This document shows, piece by piece, positions 49,385-58,454 of a stretch of 64,000 bases of DNA (its first letter is position 1; each line of letters starts with the position of its first letter). The DNA comes from DASQYE01 sp036389675 (GTDB taxonomy: Bacteria; Acidobacteriota; Blastocatellia; Pyrinomonadales; Pyrinomonadaceae), in the NCBI GenBank assembly GCA_036389675.1, contig DASVWI010000032.1:1-64000 (forward strand), in the 5' to 3' direction. Both the position numbers and the translations under genes were made by a program. Under the pieces are notes generated by a model. The model saw only the letters and a list, made by a program, of their open reading frames with translations, was not told the DNA's origin and did not search any database.

Positions 49385-50278
49385 ATGAGCGAGCCAGTTG
49401 TAGTGAGCGCCACTGAGCAAGCCACAGCGGCAGCAGCGGTAGAGGAGGACGCGACGCGCGCCCATCAGACGGGTTCTGCCCCGGGCGTGCGCGGCACGAG
49501 TGCGGGTCGCATCCTGACCATTGCGCGCAATGCTTTCCGTGAAGCCGTGCGTGATCGCGTGCTTTATAATCTGGTGCTGTTCGTGCTGGGCCTCACCGTG
49601 GTGTCCATCTTCGTCGGCGAATTGTCGGCGGGACAGGAGCCGAAGATCATCGTCGATCTGGGCCTGAGCGCGATGCTGCTGTTCGGCACGTTCATCGCCA
49701 TCTTCGTCGGCGTCGGCCTCGTCTATAAAGAGATCGAGCGGCGCACGGTCTACAGCATCTTTTCCAAGCCGGTCGGGCGCGGTGAATTCTTAGTCGGTAA
49801 ATACCTGGGGCTCTGCCTGACGCTCGGCCTAAACGTCGCCGTCATGGGGCTGGGAGTGACGCTCGCTCTCATCTACGTGCGCGGCGGCTGGAATCCGCTG
49901 GCGCTGACGATCTGGCCTGCGGTGCTGCTGATCTTCATGGAGCTGATGATTTTGACGGCGGTGTCGCTCCTCTTCTCATCGTTTTCGACGCCTTCGCTCT
50001 CGGCGCTGTTGACCTTCTTCGTCTTCATCATCGGACATTTCAGCGCAGACCTGCGCGGCCTTGCCGCTTCGATGGGCACAACGAGCGCGCGCTTGCTTTT
50101 CGGCGCGCTCTATTACCTGCTGCCGAATCTCTCGCACTATAGTTTCATTACGCCAGCCGCGTACGGACAGACGCCGACGTGGGTGCACATCCTCGGCGCG
50201 TTCGCCTACGCACTCATCTACAGCGCGGTGCTGCTCGCAGCCGCGACCCTCATCTTCAACCGCCGCAACTTCAAGTGA
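49385..50278 (+). CDS. ABC-2 type transporter permease
   Basis: From the ATG at 49385 the product is 297 residues; upstream ATGs at 49274 and 49292 are possible. The N-terminal about 50 residues are hydrophilic and Ala-rich. Then come six membrane helices (about 65-85, 100-120, 150-175, 180-205, 215-235, 270-290) in the ABC-2 pattern, with the cytoplasmic loop YKEIERRTVYSIFSKPVGR, a well-known motif of NosY/GldF-like permeases. It is the first gene of a four-gene run with a TPR protein, an ATPase and a LolA-like protein; its stop overlaps the TPR start by one base. Confidence 0.87.
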   Translation: MSEPVVVSATEQATAAAAVEEDATRAHQTGSAPGVRGTSAGRILTIARNAFREAVRDRVLYNLVLFVLGLTVVSIFVGELSAGQEPKIIVDLGLSAMLLFGTFIAIFVGVGLVYKEIERRTVYSIFSKPVGRGEFLVGKYLGLCLTLGLNVAVMGLGVTLALIYVRGGWNPLALTIWPAVLLIFMELMILTAVSLLFSSFSTPSLSALLTFFVFIIGHFSADLRGLAASMGTTSARLLFGALYYLLPNLSHYSFITPAAYGQTPTWVHILGAFAYALIYSAVLLAAATLIFNRRNFK

Positions 50279-51222
50279 TGACAAAGGACAAAGACACAGG
50301 AAGCGGTTCAGCAGCGCTTGGCGGGACAGTGGCGCTCGCGCTGACGATTGTGCTGGGGATGTCGGCCATCTTCGGCCTGAGTCGCTGGATGGACGCGAAT
50401 CGTCCTCCGACGAACATGGCGCTCGAAGAGGAGAAGCTGTACATGACGGGCGCTGCGGCTCGCCGTGTCAGTCTGGGCTTTAACGGGCTCGTCGCGGATT
50501 GGTACTGGATGCGCGCTCTGCAATACGTCGGGCACAAGATCATCAAACACCAGAGCGAGCATGCGGACGTACAACTGGACGAGCTGGGCTCGCTCGATAT
50601 GCGCCTTCTCTATCCTCTGCTGGATACGACGACGACGCTCGACCCGCAGTTCATGGCGGCCTACGAGTACGGCGCGGTCGTGCTGCCGGAGATCAACGTG
50701 GACGAGGCCGTCCGACTTTTGCAGAAGGGTATTGCGGCCAACCCCGCGGCGTGGCGGCTCTACCATCATCTGGGCTACATCTACTGGCAGCGGGGCGACT
50801 ACCAGCGGGCGAGCGCCATCTATCAGGAGGGCGCGCGCGTTCCGGGGGCTGCTCCGTGGATGAATATGATGAGCGCGCGGCTGGAGGCGGAGGGCGGCAG
50901 TCGCGCGACCGCGCGAGAGATGTACCGGCGCATGTACGAGCAATCGGACGACGAGCAGATCAGGCAGATGGCCGTCAAGCGTTTGATGCAGCTCGACTCG
51001 TTCGACGAGCGCGAGGTCATACTAAAAGTCCTGAAAGTCTACGCCGAGCGCACGGGACGCTGCGCCTCTTCATGGAGAGACGTGGCTCTGACCCTGCGCG
51101 CCGTCGGGCTCAGGCAAGACGCGACGGGCGCTCCGCTCGACCCGTCTGATACGCCTTACGTGCTCGTCAATCAGGGTTGCGACGTTGATCTGAGCGGGCA
51201 TTCTCAAGTCCCATACAAATGA
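50278..51222 (+). CDS. Membrane-anchored TPR protein between ABC transporter subunits
   Basis: The 314-residue protein has one N-terminal membrane segment (about 14-34) and a periplasm-facing helical region with TPR-like repeats (for example EAVRLLQKGIAANPAAWRLY, then HHLGYIYWQRGDYQRASAIY). Distinctive features are RRVSLGFNGLVADWYWMRALQY near the N-terminus and a C-terminal LVNQGCDVDLSGHSQVPYK. It is joined to the permease gene by a 1-base overlap and precedes the ATPase, so it is probably a dedicated accessory subunit. No function is established that I can name. Confidence 0.8.
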   Translation: MTKDKDTGSGSAALGGTVALALTIVLGMSAIFGLSRWMDANRPPTNMALEEEKLYMTGAAARRVSLGFNGLVADWYWMRALQYVGHKIIKHQSEHADVQLDELGSLDMRLLYPLLDTTTTLDPQFMAAYEYGAVVLPEINVDEAVRLLQKGIAANPAAWRLYHHLGYIYWQRGDYQRASAIYQEGARVPGAAPWMNMMSARLEAEGGSRATAREMYRRMYEQSDDEQIRQMAVKRLMQLDSFDEREVILKVLKVYAERTGRCASSWRDVALTLRAVGLRQDATGAPLDPSDTPYVLVNQGCDVDLSGHSQVPYK

Positions 51223-51299
51223 AAGGATGAAGGATGAAGGCGGCAACGATGAAGAAAGATTGTGCTCTTTGACTCGTCGTTGCACCCGTCATCGTTCAT
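51222..51299. repeat. Heptamer-type imperfect inverted repeat (AAGGATG class)
   Basis: The left part has AAGGATG, AAGGATG, AAGGCGG and CAACGATG; the right part, TCGTCGTTGCACC and CATCGTTCATAG, is partly complementary. It starts right at the TPR gene stop and lies within the operon before the ATPase gene. Confidence 0.5.
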
Positions 51300-51310
51300 A
51301 GTTGACGAAT

Positions 51311-52249
51311 ATGGCTGCGGTTGTGGAGATAGAAAATCTGACGAAGGACTACGAGGTGGGCTTTCTGCGTAAGCGCAAGGTGAGAGCGCTCGACGGGTTG
51401 TCGCTCACGGTCGAGGGCGGCGAAATCTTCGGCTTTCTGGGCGCGAACGGCGCGGGCAAGACGACGACGCTCAAGCTCCTGATGCGGCTCATCTATCCGA
51501 CGGGCGGGCGGGCACGCATACTTGAGCGCGACATCAGCGATACGGGGATGCACGCGCGCATAGGCTACCTGCCCGAAAACCCCTACTTCTATGACTACCT
51601 CACGGCGCGCGAGTTTCTGGAATACTGCGCGGAGCTTTTCGGCTACGGACGAAGCGAGCGGCAGAAGCGGACGCGGGAGCTGCTGGCGCGCGTTCATCTG
51701 GACGAGAAGAGCTGGGACAAACAGTTGCGCAAGTTCTCCAAGGGCATGTTGCAGCGCGTCGGCCTCGCGCAGGCGCTCGTCAACGATCCCTCGATAGTTT
51801 TTCTGGACGAGCCGATGAGCGGCCTCGACCCCATCGGTCGCCGTCAGGTGCGCGACCTCATCGCCGCGCTCCGCACGGAAGGCAAGACGGTCTTTATGTG
51901 CTCGCATATCCTGTCCGACATAGAAGTGCTGTGCGACCGCGTCGCCATCATGCGGCGCGGGCGATTGGCCCACACCGGGCGACTGGAAGAGCTGCGCGAG
52001 CACGCGGGCGAAGCCCCGCGCATAGAGATTGTCGCCGCCGGAGCGGACGCCGACGTGATCGCGAGCCATCTTCCACCGACGGCAAGCTCGCCGCAGGTCA
52101 GCCGGACGGCGGGCGGCGCGCGCATCGAAGTCGCCGACGAGCGCGACGTGGACGGCGTGCTCGCGGCCCTTCGCAAAGCGGGCGCAAGGCTCGTCTCCGT
52201 CCAACCCCTCAAGCAATCGCTCGAAGAGCTGTTCATGCGCGAGAACTAA
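51311..52249 (+). CDS. ABC transporter ATP-binding protein
   Basis: From the ATG at 51311 the ATPase is 312 residues. It has Walker A GANGAGKT (44-51), the Q-loop region YLPENPYFYDYLT, the signature FSKGMLQR (142-149; SKGM rather than SGGQ, as in DrrA/NosF-like exporters), Walker B SIVFLDEP (161-168) and the H-loop CSHIL. The last about 80 residues resemble the accessory domain of exporter ATPases. Together with the ABC-2 permease it forms an exporter of unknown substrate; NosY/F, GldA/F and lipid exporters are relatives. Confidence 0.92.
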   Translation: MAAVVEIENLTKDYEVGFLRKRKVRALDGLSLTVEGGEIFGFLGANGAGKTTTLKLLMRLIYPTGGRARILERDISDTGMHARIGYLPENPYFYDYLTAREFLEYCAELFGYGRSERQKRTRELLARVHLDEKSWDKQLRKFSKGMLQRVGLAQALVNDPSIVFLDEPMSGLDPIGRRQVRDLIAALRTEGKTVFMCSHILSDIEVLCDRVAIMRRGRLAHTGRLEELREHAGEAPRIEIVAAGADADVIASHLPPTASSPQVSRTAGGARIEVADERDVDGVLAALRKAGARLVSVQPLKQSLEELFMREN

Positions 52250-52262
52250 AGGCGAAGTGCGA

Positions 52263-52967
52263 ATGTCAAGGCGGGTGAAAAGAGTTGCGGTCGCGTTGGT
52301 CGTGTTGTCTACGCTCTGGCTGTCGGGCGTCCGTTTCCCTTTGCTTACAGTGTCGGCGACGCCTTCTATCAGAGCGCAGCCGCAGGGTGAGGTGGGCGAG
52401 CTGATCAAGCGCATTGAGACGCGCTATGGACGCATGCGTGGGCTCGCGGCGGATTTCGAGCAGACGTATAGCGGGCCGGGCGTGCGTGCCCGACGCGAAA
52501 GCGGCAGGCTGTTTCTGGAACGCCCGCGACGCATGCGCTGGGAGTATGACCCTAAGCCGGGCAAGCTCTTTATCGTCAACGGGCGCGAGGTCTGGTTCTA
52601 CGTTCCGGCGGACAGAGAGGCGACGCACGCCGACACCTCGCAGGTCTCGGACGCGCGCTTCCCCTTTCTCTTCCTGCTCGGAAACACGAACCTGCGCCGC
52701 ATGTTTCGCTCTATCACACTGATCGAGCAACAGGGCTCGTCCCCCGGCACACGCACCCTGCGCCTGACACCGCGAGTCAACATTCCGAGCCTGCGCGAGA
52801 TTTATCTGGAAGTCCAGACGGACGCGACGATATCTGGAATTAAGATCGTAGATGAAGCGGGCACAACATCGGAGGTCTCTTTGACGAACGTGCGCGAGAA
52901 TTTCGTCGCGCCCCCGGAGGCATTCCAGTTTCGTCCGCCGTCGGGAGTCGCCATCAGAAGGTTATAA
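52263..52967 (+). CDS. LolA-like outer-membrane lipoprotein carrier
   Basis: From the ATG at 52263 the protein is 234 residues. A signal peptide (about 8-40) precedes the LolA fold: LIKRIETRYGRMRGLAADFEQTY (about 45-67), FLERPRRMRWEYDPKP, LFIVNGREVWFYVP and the loop FLFLLGNTNLRRMF. LolA binds lipoproteins in the periplasm and carries them to the outer membrane. The gene is 13 bp from the ATPase and ends in a strong terminator. Its place after an ABC exporter is interesting because LolA usually acts after the LolCDE exporter; here the exporter is of a different (ABC-2) type. Confidence 0.82.
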   Translation: MSRRVKRVAVALVVLSTLWLSGVRFPLLTVSATPSIRAQPQGEVGELIKRIETRYGRMRGLAADFEQTYSGPGVRARRESGRLFLERPRRMRWEYDPKPGKLFIVNGREVWFYVPADREATHADTSQVSDARFPFLFLLGNTNLRRMFRSITLIEQQGSSPGTRTLRLTPRVNIPSLREIYLEVQTDATISGIKIVDEAGTTSEVSLTNVRENFVAPPEAFQFRPPSGVAIRRL

Positions 52968-52974
52968 GAAAATT

Positions 52975-53035
52975 AAGAGGGATGGACAGAGAATGCTTTC
53001 AGTTTTTATCCTGACCATCTCTGTCCATCCCTCTT
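52975..53035. terminator. Bidirectional terminator between LolA-like and citrate-synthase-like genes
   Basis: A perfect 18-bp inverted repeat (AAGAGGGATGGACAGAGA and complement) with a 25-base loop lies 8 bp after the LolA-like stop and 18 bp after the stop of the convergent gene. Its unit GGGATGGACAGAGATGG is partly repetitive, so it may be another member of the repeat families here. Confidence 0.75.
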
Positions 53036-53052
53036 TGATTCTGCCTGTTGCG

Positions 53053-54654
53053 CTAAGCCTCTTCAGGGCTGAAGGGGTCTTCGCGAGTCAATCTGTGATG
53101 AACTCTCTCGACAAGCTGTGGGATGGTTGAATCCTCGCTCGCGGTGGGGATGATCTGCGGGTCGGGCGCGATGACGGGGCGTATCATCTTTTGCTGCAAC
53201 TGCTCGCGCGCGTCCATCATCCACCCGAAGCCCCTGAAGATATAGGTCAGGAGCGTCCTGTTGCTCTCTTCTATTCCGAGTCCCTCCTGCACGCACCACG
53301 CACCGAAGTCCGTGTTGGCCGTCAGGCGAAGCGGCGCTTCGTGCTCCCTTTGCGGCTTCAGCACTCCCTCGACAAAGGCTATGTTGTAGATCTGGCGAGC
53401 TATCGCAAGGCGGTTGCGCTGGCGCTCAGAGAGCGTCACCGTGCCTTCGCTGATGGCGGTGAAAAGCGGGTCGATATAGATGGCCGGGCGCGGGTCTTGT
53501 TGCACGGTGTTGCCGCGACCGGCGGCGGCAATCTCAGGGTGTCCGAAGGTCGGCAATCCTCCGCCGAGCACTTTTCCGCGAATCGTCTCGCGCCGCTCAT
53601 CAGCCGATCTGGATTCCAGTTGATGGACGAAAGCTGTCATGTCGTGTATGGCCCCGAAGTGGCGCGCGCCGTCCATAGCCATCTGCGATGCCGTGAAAAA
53701 ATCGGAGACCGAGAGCGTGTGCAGCGTCGCCATGTAGCGGGCCACCATGTTCGAGCCAGCCGAGCCGTGATGAATCTGGATCGTGCCCATCCTCTCAAGA
53801 ATCAGGCACTCGCTTTCGTTCGCGTGGCGGCCAAGGATAAGGCTGTAGCAGACCTCAAAAGCGTTTCTGCCGCGCCCTCTCTCCTCCTCGATGAAACGAC
53901 GTGCAGATTCTTCAAGCTCCTGCTTGCCCGGCCCTGCTCCTTCCGACAGGGTCTGGTTCATATAGGCGGTGACGGCCCCGATGGCGACGTTCTCCATGTG
54001 AACCGTGATCATCTCCGTGAGCAGCACGGACGGGTCTCGCTCTTCGTTCAACCCCTCGTCCGCCTGCTTCTCCCTGATCTTGACGGCTTTCCTTAAAGTG
54101 GAGAAATGCTGGATGGCTATTTCGGGGCCTGAGCCCGGGTAGGCCTGAACGAAATCTGCGATCTGCGAGATGAGCGAAGGCCCGGATGAACCCGTTCCCG
54201 CCGTTCCGAGGCTACTAAAGAATGTCTGATCGATGAGTGCGGCCAGCGTGGCTTCCTCGGTCGAGTCGCCGTCGACGGCTCGCGGCTCGCGGCCCAGCAG
54301 GCCGACGAAGATGACTTCCAGCGGCCCTGCTTTCCCGTTGACGATGTCGGCTTCGGGGACGATGCCGCGAATCGTGAAAGACCTGATGTCGAGCGTCACC
54401 CGCGTGCCGTTACAATCGACCTGCGTGTGATGCAGGACGGGATTGGCGATGATCGAGGTCGATTGCGGCATGGTGGAGAAGGACGAAAGCGCCGTCACGA
54501 TCTTTTGTTCGCCGAGCTCTTTGGCTCTTTCAATCGCCTGCCCTGTCGGGTTGTATTTGGGGGCCGTCGGCAGCTCCGAGAAAAGCCTCTCGACTGCGCC
54601 TTCCTCCGCACCCTGAGACTCCGTTTTCAGTTTGACCATACTTTCGCCCATCAT
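53053..54654 (-). CDS. Divergent citrate-synthase-family protein
   Basis: The 533-residue protein resembles citrate synthases in its middle and C-terminal parts: LERMGTIQIHHGSAGSNMVA aligns with the first active-site His region, MDGARHFGAIHDMTAF with the GPLHGGAN region and GGGLPTFGHPEI with the PGFGH region. It is over 100 residues longer than a normal citrate synthase (about 430) because of an N-terminal extension of about 140 residues (with LHHTQVDCNGTRVTLDIRSF) that recalls the small lid domains of citrate-lyase-type or GltA type II proteins. The usual catalytic residues are not in standard context, so the reaction (citrate, methylcitrate or other condensation) is unclear. Confidence 0.65.
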   Translation of the reverse strand: MMGESMVKLKTESQGAEEGAVERLFSELPTAPKYNPTGQAIERAKELGEQKIVTALSSFSTMPQSTSIIANPVLHHTQVDCNGTRVTLDIRSFTIRGIVPEADIVNGKAGPLEVIFVGLLGREPRAVDGDSTEEATLAALIDQTFFSSLGTAGTGSSGPSLISQIADFVQAYPGSGPEIAIQHFSTLRKAVKIREKQADEGLNEERDPSVLLTEMITVHMENVAIGAVTAYMNQTLSEGAGPGKQELEESARRFIEEERGRGRNAFEVCYSLILGRHANESECLILERMGTIQIHHGSAGSNMVARYMATLHTLSVSDFFTASQMAMDGARHFGAIHDMTAFVHQLESRSADERRETIRGKVLGGGLPTFGHPEIAAAGRGNTVQQDPRPAIYIDPLFTAISEGTVTLSERQRNRLAIARQIYNIAFVEGVLKPQREHEAPLRLTANTDFGAWCVQEGLGIEESNRTLLTYIFRGFGWMMDAREQLQQKMIRPVIAPDPQIIPTASEDSTIPQLVERVHHRLTREDPFSPEEA

Positions 54655-54867
54655 TGCCTCTCCCGTAATGACGAATTAGCACACAAAAAGCTTCTCGAAG
54701 GCGCAGCATTATCCCGTGCGACCCGCGCCGGGGACTCACGACGACCGGTTAATTATCTTTAAGAGTATGACAACAACGCGTGAATTTTACCGCGTGCCGT
54801 CGCAATTGCAAAGTAGAGCCGGACTTCAGGCGCGGGAGGGGCGAAATGTGTTGGCGGCCTCTTTCCC

Positions 54868-55383
54868 TTACTTGAATTTTATGGCGGCCACTTCCATCTT
54901 GATGTTGGCGCGGTCGTCCTGCTTGCTCATGCCTTCGAGCATGATGGGAACTTCCAGGGTCTGGTTCGGATCAAGCTCGGCCTGACCCGTCCGCCGGCTG
55001 GGGATGACGATCATGGTGCGCTCCTTGACGGGCTTGCCCTGTAAGTCAACGACCGCCGCGTAGATTTCCAGCCCGCTGATGGTGCGTCCCGTAAAGTTGC
55101 GCGCCGTGGTGGTGAGGGTCATCACGATGTCGCCGATGGGGCGCGACGCTTCGGTCGCCTCCGGCTTATCGAGCACGATCTTAGACTTGTACTGCTCGAA
55201 TTCCGGCGCGCCGGGCCGCAGCGCGCCTTCGAGCCTCTGCGGCCCCGTGCTCGGCCCCATGCCGGGCCGCATCAGCCAGTAGCCCAGACCCGCGATCAAT
55301 ACCACTGAGACGATACCGACGACTATATAGATTACGCGGCGCGCATCGTCCGGCTCGTCATTCCTTCGTTCGGTCGAAGCCAT
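54868..55383 (-). CDS. Hypothetical membrane-anchored beta-rich protein
   Basis: No named family is recognised. The 171 residues have a short cytoplasmic N-terminus, one membrane helix (about 17-39, VIYIVVGIVSVVLIAGLGYW), a Gly/Pro linker and a domain of about 110 residues rich in beta-strand pattern (MTLTTTARNFTGRTISGLEI and LQGKPVKERTMIVIPS). It resembles FxLYD-type immunoglobulin-like domains, which bind nothing known in most cases. It is 134 bp from the sensor kinase gene and on the same strand, so it may be in the kinase transcript. Confidence 0.7.
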   Translation of the reverse strand: MASTERRNDEPDDARRVIYIVVGIVSVVLIAGLGYWLMRPGMGPSTGPQRLEGALRPGAPEFEQYKSKIVLDKPEATEASRPIGDIVMTLTTTARNFTGRTISGLEIYAAVVDLQGKPVKERTMIVIPSRRTGQAELDPNQTLEVPIMLEGMSKQDDRANIKMEVAAIKFK

Positions 55384-55517
55384 CTCTTCCAGCTACCTCT
55401 TTGATTGTGCGGCCCGCAGACTTTTGCCTGACCGCCGACTCACCGAATCCGACACGAGCGGGCTCGGGAAACTGGTTTTAGAACTCCGGCTGAAGACGCT
55501 CTGCTTCTCTCTTATCA

Positions 55518-57908
55518 CTAACGCGCGCGCGAGCGCAAGTCCCTGATGTCGGTCGGAGAGGGGACGTTTTTTTCGACGAGCGAGCCCGTCCCCGTGCGCT
55601 GTCGCACCTTCAAAGGCCACACGATGCGGAAACGGCTGCCGGCCTCCGGCTCGCTCACGACCGTAATCTCGCCTTCGAGCAGCTCGACGATCTTGCGCGT
55701 GATCGCGAGGCCCAGTCCCGTCCCGCCGTAGGAGCGTGCGAGGCGGTCGTCGACCTGCCGGAATTCGTCGAAGATGTAGGTCAGCGCGTCGCTTGAGATG
55801 CCTATGCCCGTATCGCTCACTTCCAGAAACCAGCGCTCCTCCTCCAGCAGTCCAGCCGTCACCGTGATTGCGCCGACGGATGTGAACTTGACCGCGTTGC
55901 CGATCAGGTTCGAGAGCACCTGTTCAAGCTTATGCCTGTCCGTCAAGACAGGGCCGAGATCGGAAGACACGTCAACGCTGACCCCTATGCGCTTGTCCTC
56001 CATCAGGGCGGCGTAATCCTCCACGACCGAGGCGGCGACTTCACGGACGTTGATATTTTCCAGATGGAGCGCGGCCCGCCCTGCTTCGAGCCGCGAATAG
56101 TCGAGCAGATCGTTAACCAGCTCAAGCAGCGAGCGCGCGTTGCGCTCCATACGCATCACGGCCTCGTCCTGCAAGGGGGCGAGCGGCAACTGCCGGTCAC
56201 GCTCAAGCAACTGGCAGAGGCCTATGATGACGTTCAGGGGCGTGCGTAGCTCGTGCGAGATGTTGGAGACGAACGCCGACTTCAAGCGGTCATGCTCGCG
56301 CAGGCGATCATAGGCCGCGACCAGCTCGTCGTGCTGCCTGACGTTCTCCGTGATGTCGCGGAAGACGGCGACCGCCCCCTCCTGCTGTCCGTCTTCGCCC
56401 ATCAGCGGAGTGGCGCTGATAGCTATCACGCGCTCTTCACCGTCGGGCCGCGTGATCTTCAACTGAACGCCGGAGACCTGTTCGCGTCTATCGAGGGCAC
56501 GCATGATGGGCGTCTCTTCGGGCTTCAACTCGCCGCTCTCCATATTACGCAGCGCCATGTCCGTGATGAGGCCCTGCGCGTAGTCGCGAAAGTCGCTGCG
56601 CTTGCGGCCCATGATCTCAGCCGCCGCCGGGTTGATCTTATAGCGCCTGTGGCGATCAATGATGACCACGCCCTCGTTCATCTGGTTGATGACGCTCTCA
56701 AGCTCTGCGGCGCGCGTGCGCTCCGAGGCGAAGGCCGCCGTCGCCAGCTTTTCGGCGCGCACGCGCTTTGAGACTTCCGACAGCACCAGCAGCAAATCCC
56801 CGCGCCCGGCGCTTCTCTCCGTCACGGGCCAGATGGTCACGTCCCAGAAGTTGCCGCCGTCGGCTTCGTCCCTGTCTTTCTCTGCGCGTGTGCGCGCCAC
56901 CAGATTGAGCGGCAGGCCGTAGGCGACGAAAGGCTTGCGCGAGCGGCGCACGTCTTCCACGACATCACTGAGGACGGCGAGCCCGGCAGCCGCCTCGTAG
57001 AGCCCGCGCCCCGTAAGCTGCGGCGCATCGCGCCCGACGAAACGCGCAAACGTCGGGTTGACTTTACGCACGATCAGGCTCGTGTCCAGAAGGGCGACGC
57101 CGAGCGGCAGGCCGTTGAGCACCTCTTCGATGAACGCGCCCTGCGTTTGCAGCTCCTTGAACTTGGTTTCGAGCTGCCCCGCCATGAGATTGAAGTTCTG
57201 GGCCAATGCCCCCACTTCGTCCTGCGTCTCGACGGCGACGCGCTCCTGCAAGTGGCCTTCGCCGAAGGTTGAAGCCGAGGAGGCCAGTTTTCTTAAAGGC
57301 TTGGTAAAGCGACCGACGGCCCAGAAGCCGAGCAGTATGGACGCAAAGAGCGTGAAGGCCCACGTTGCCGCCAGTGCTATCCCGGCCTGTCCGGCGCTGG
57401 TGTTCTCCGCCAGCGGAATCCCGACCACGACCGTCCAGCCCGAAGGCTCTACGCGCCCGGCATTGGTCAGGCGCTGTACGCCGTCGCTCCACTTCAAGCG
57501 TTGCACGCCGGATGAAAAAGGGCTCGTCGCCGGAATCGGAGCATCAGCGGAAGGATTACGCAGCAGGCGTCCCTGCCCGTCGTAAATGACGAAGAGGTCT
57601 GCGGCATCGGAGGGCACATTACGCTGCAGGTAGCCGTACAGATTCTTCGCCTCATCGTCGTTGGGCACAGCGACCGCACCATCTGCGCGTGTAGACGGAT
57701 TATGATCGAGCCATGCTTTGAGCGCGCCTGCGGCAGCGTTGGTCTTGATGTGCGCGATGGTGGCCGCCTGATCGTTTAAGTTGCGGCGGTAGTTGTTCAA
57801 CTGGTAGAGGCTTAAAACGAGCAGGGGTAGAGAGAGCACGGCAAGCATGACTAAGAGCTTGGTGCGTACGCTACGCAGGACTGGCGTTGCTCTGCCCGGT
57901 CGGATCAT
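55518..57908 (-). CDS. Membrane sensor histidine kinase with HAMP and PAS domains
   Basis: From the ATG at 57908 the kinase is 796 residues. It has a membrane helix near 15-37, a periplasmic sensor (about 38-170), a second helix (about 185-210), a HAMP domain (about 210-262), two PAS domains (about 270-395 and 420-540), HisKA with the phospho-acceptor His in FVSNISHELRTPLNVIIG, and HATPase with N-box LEQVLSNLIGNAVKFT, DTGIGISSDAL and GGTGLGLAITRKI. It has no receiver domain. It follows an RsbRD-like sensor and a single-domain response regulator, its likely partner. The stimulus is unknown. Confidence 0.92.
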   Translation of the reverse strand: MIRPGRATPVLRSVRTKLLVMLAVLSLPLLVLSLYQLNNYRRNLNDQAATIAHIKTNAAAGALKAWLDHNPSTRADGAVAVPNDDEAKNLYGYLQRNVPSDAADLFVIYDGQGRLLRNPSADAPIPATSPFSSGVQRLKWSDGVQRLTNAGRVEPSGWTVVVGIPLAENTSAGQAGIALAATWAFTLFASILLGFWAVGRFTKPLRKLASSASTFGEGHLQERVAVETQDEVGALAQNFNLMAGQLETKFKELQTQGAFIEEVLNGLPLGVALLDTSLIVRKVNPTFARFVGRDAPQLTGRGLYEAAAGLAVLSDVVEDVRRSRKPFVAYGLPLNLVARTRAEKDRDEADGGNFWDVTIWPVTERSAGRGDLLLVLSEVSKRVRAEKLATAAFASERTRAAELESVINQMNEGVVIIDRHRRYKINPAAAEIMGRKRSDFRDYAQGLITDMALRNMESGELKPEETPIMRALDRREQVSGVQLKITRPDGEERVIAISATPLMGEDGQQEGAVAVFRDITENVRQHDELVAAYDRLREHDRLKSAFVSNISHELRTPLNVIIGLCQLLERDRQLPLAPLQDEAVMRMERNARSLLELVNDLLDYSRLEAGRAALHLENINVREVAASVVEDYAALMEDKRIGVSVDVSSDLGPVLTDRHKLEQVLSNLIGNAVKFTSVGAITVTAGLLEEERWFLEVSDTGIGISSDALTYIFDEFRQVDDRLARSYGGTGLGLAITRKIVELLEGEITVVSEPEAGSRFRIVWPLKVRQRTGTGSLVEKNVPSPTDIRDLRSRAR

Positions 57909-57916
57909 GATTCTCT

Positions 57917-58426
57917 CTAGCTCTCCGTGAAATCCGTCTTGCGGCGGCGCGGCGGCGGCCACACAGAGGTGCGCGTTTCCACAGGTGGCCGCAGCGAGGC
58001 GGCGTAAATCACCAGCGATTGCGCCAGCATCTCCTCCATAAAACGGTTCGCCCGCACAAGAGCGTCGCGCAACTCTCTGAGGTTGCCTTCAACCACACTG
58101 AAGCCCTCGCGCCACAGGAAATCTTCGAGCACACGACGCAAAGTCATCAACTCGCGTGCCATTTCGTCGATCAGGATGCCCTGATGAAAGCGCACCTGTG
58201 CGTGGGAGCGCAATCTTCTGGTCGCTTCCGCCGTTTCCACGTCGCTCGGGGCCGTGTCAAGGATATGGCCCAGCTCCTCAAGCAGTTCCGGCAGATGGTT
58301 GACCAGCTGTGCGTAGGAGAGGCGCGCGGGCAGTTCCGTACGGCGGTCTCTGTACAGCTCGTCCATCCAGGCGCTGATGATAGCCTCTTCGTATTGCCGT
58401 ATTAATGTGATGAATTGTTCGGGCAT
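57917..58426 (-). CDS. RsbRD-type N-terminal sensor-domain protein
   Basis: A 169-residue mainly helical protein whose pattern (FITLIRQYEEAIISAWMDEL at the start and a histidine-containing AQVRFHQGILIDEMARELMT segment) fits the RsbRD N-terminal, non-haem-globin-like sensor domain. The STAS domain usually following it is missing. It ends in a basic tail (PPPRRRKTDF). It is 8 bp upstream of the histidine kinase gene and follows the response regulator, so it may sense a signal for the kinase. Confidence 0.7.
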   Translation of the reverse strand: MPEQFITLIRQYEEAIISAWMDELYRDRRTELPARLSYAQLVNHLPELLEELGHILDTAPSDVETAEATRRLRSHAQVRFHQGILIDEMARELMTLRRVLEDFLWREGFSVVEGNLRELRDALVRANRFMEEMLAQSLVIYAASLRPPVETRTSVWPPPRRRKTDFTES

Positions 58427-58454
58427 GAGAGGAGAGCGGCTGGGCCTTTGCGGC

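Noticed and set aside
53191..54096. Long plus-strand frame opposite the citrate-synthase-like gene
   Set aside because: It is an antisense frame rich in Arg/His/Val with no family likeness, while the minus strand has recognisable motifs.
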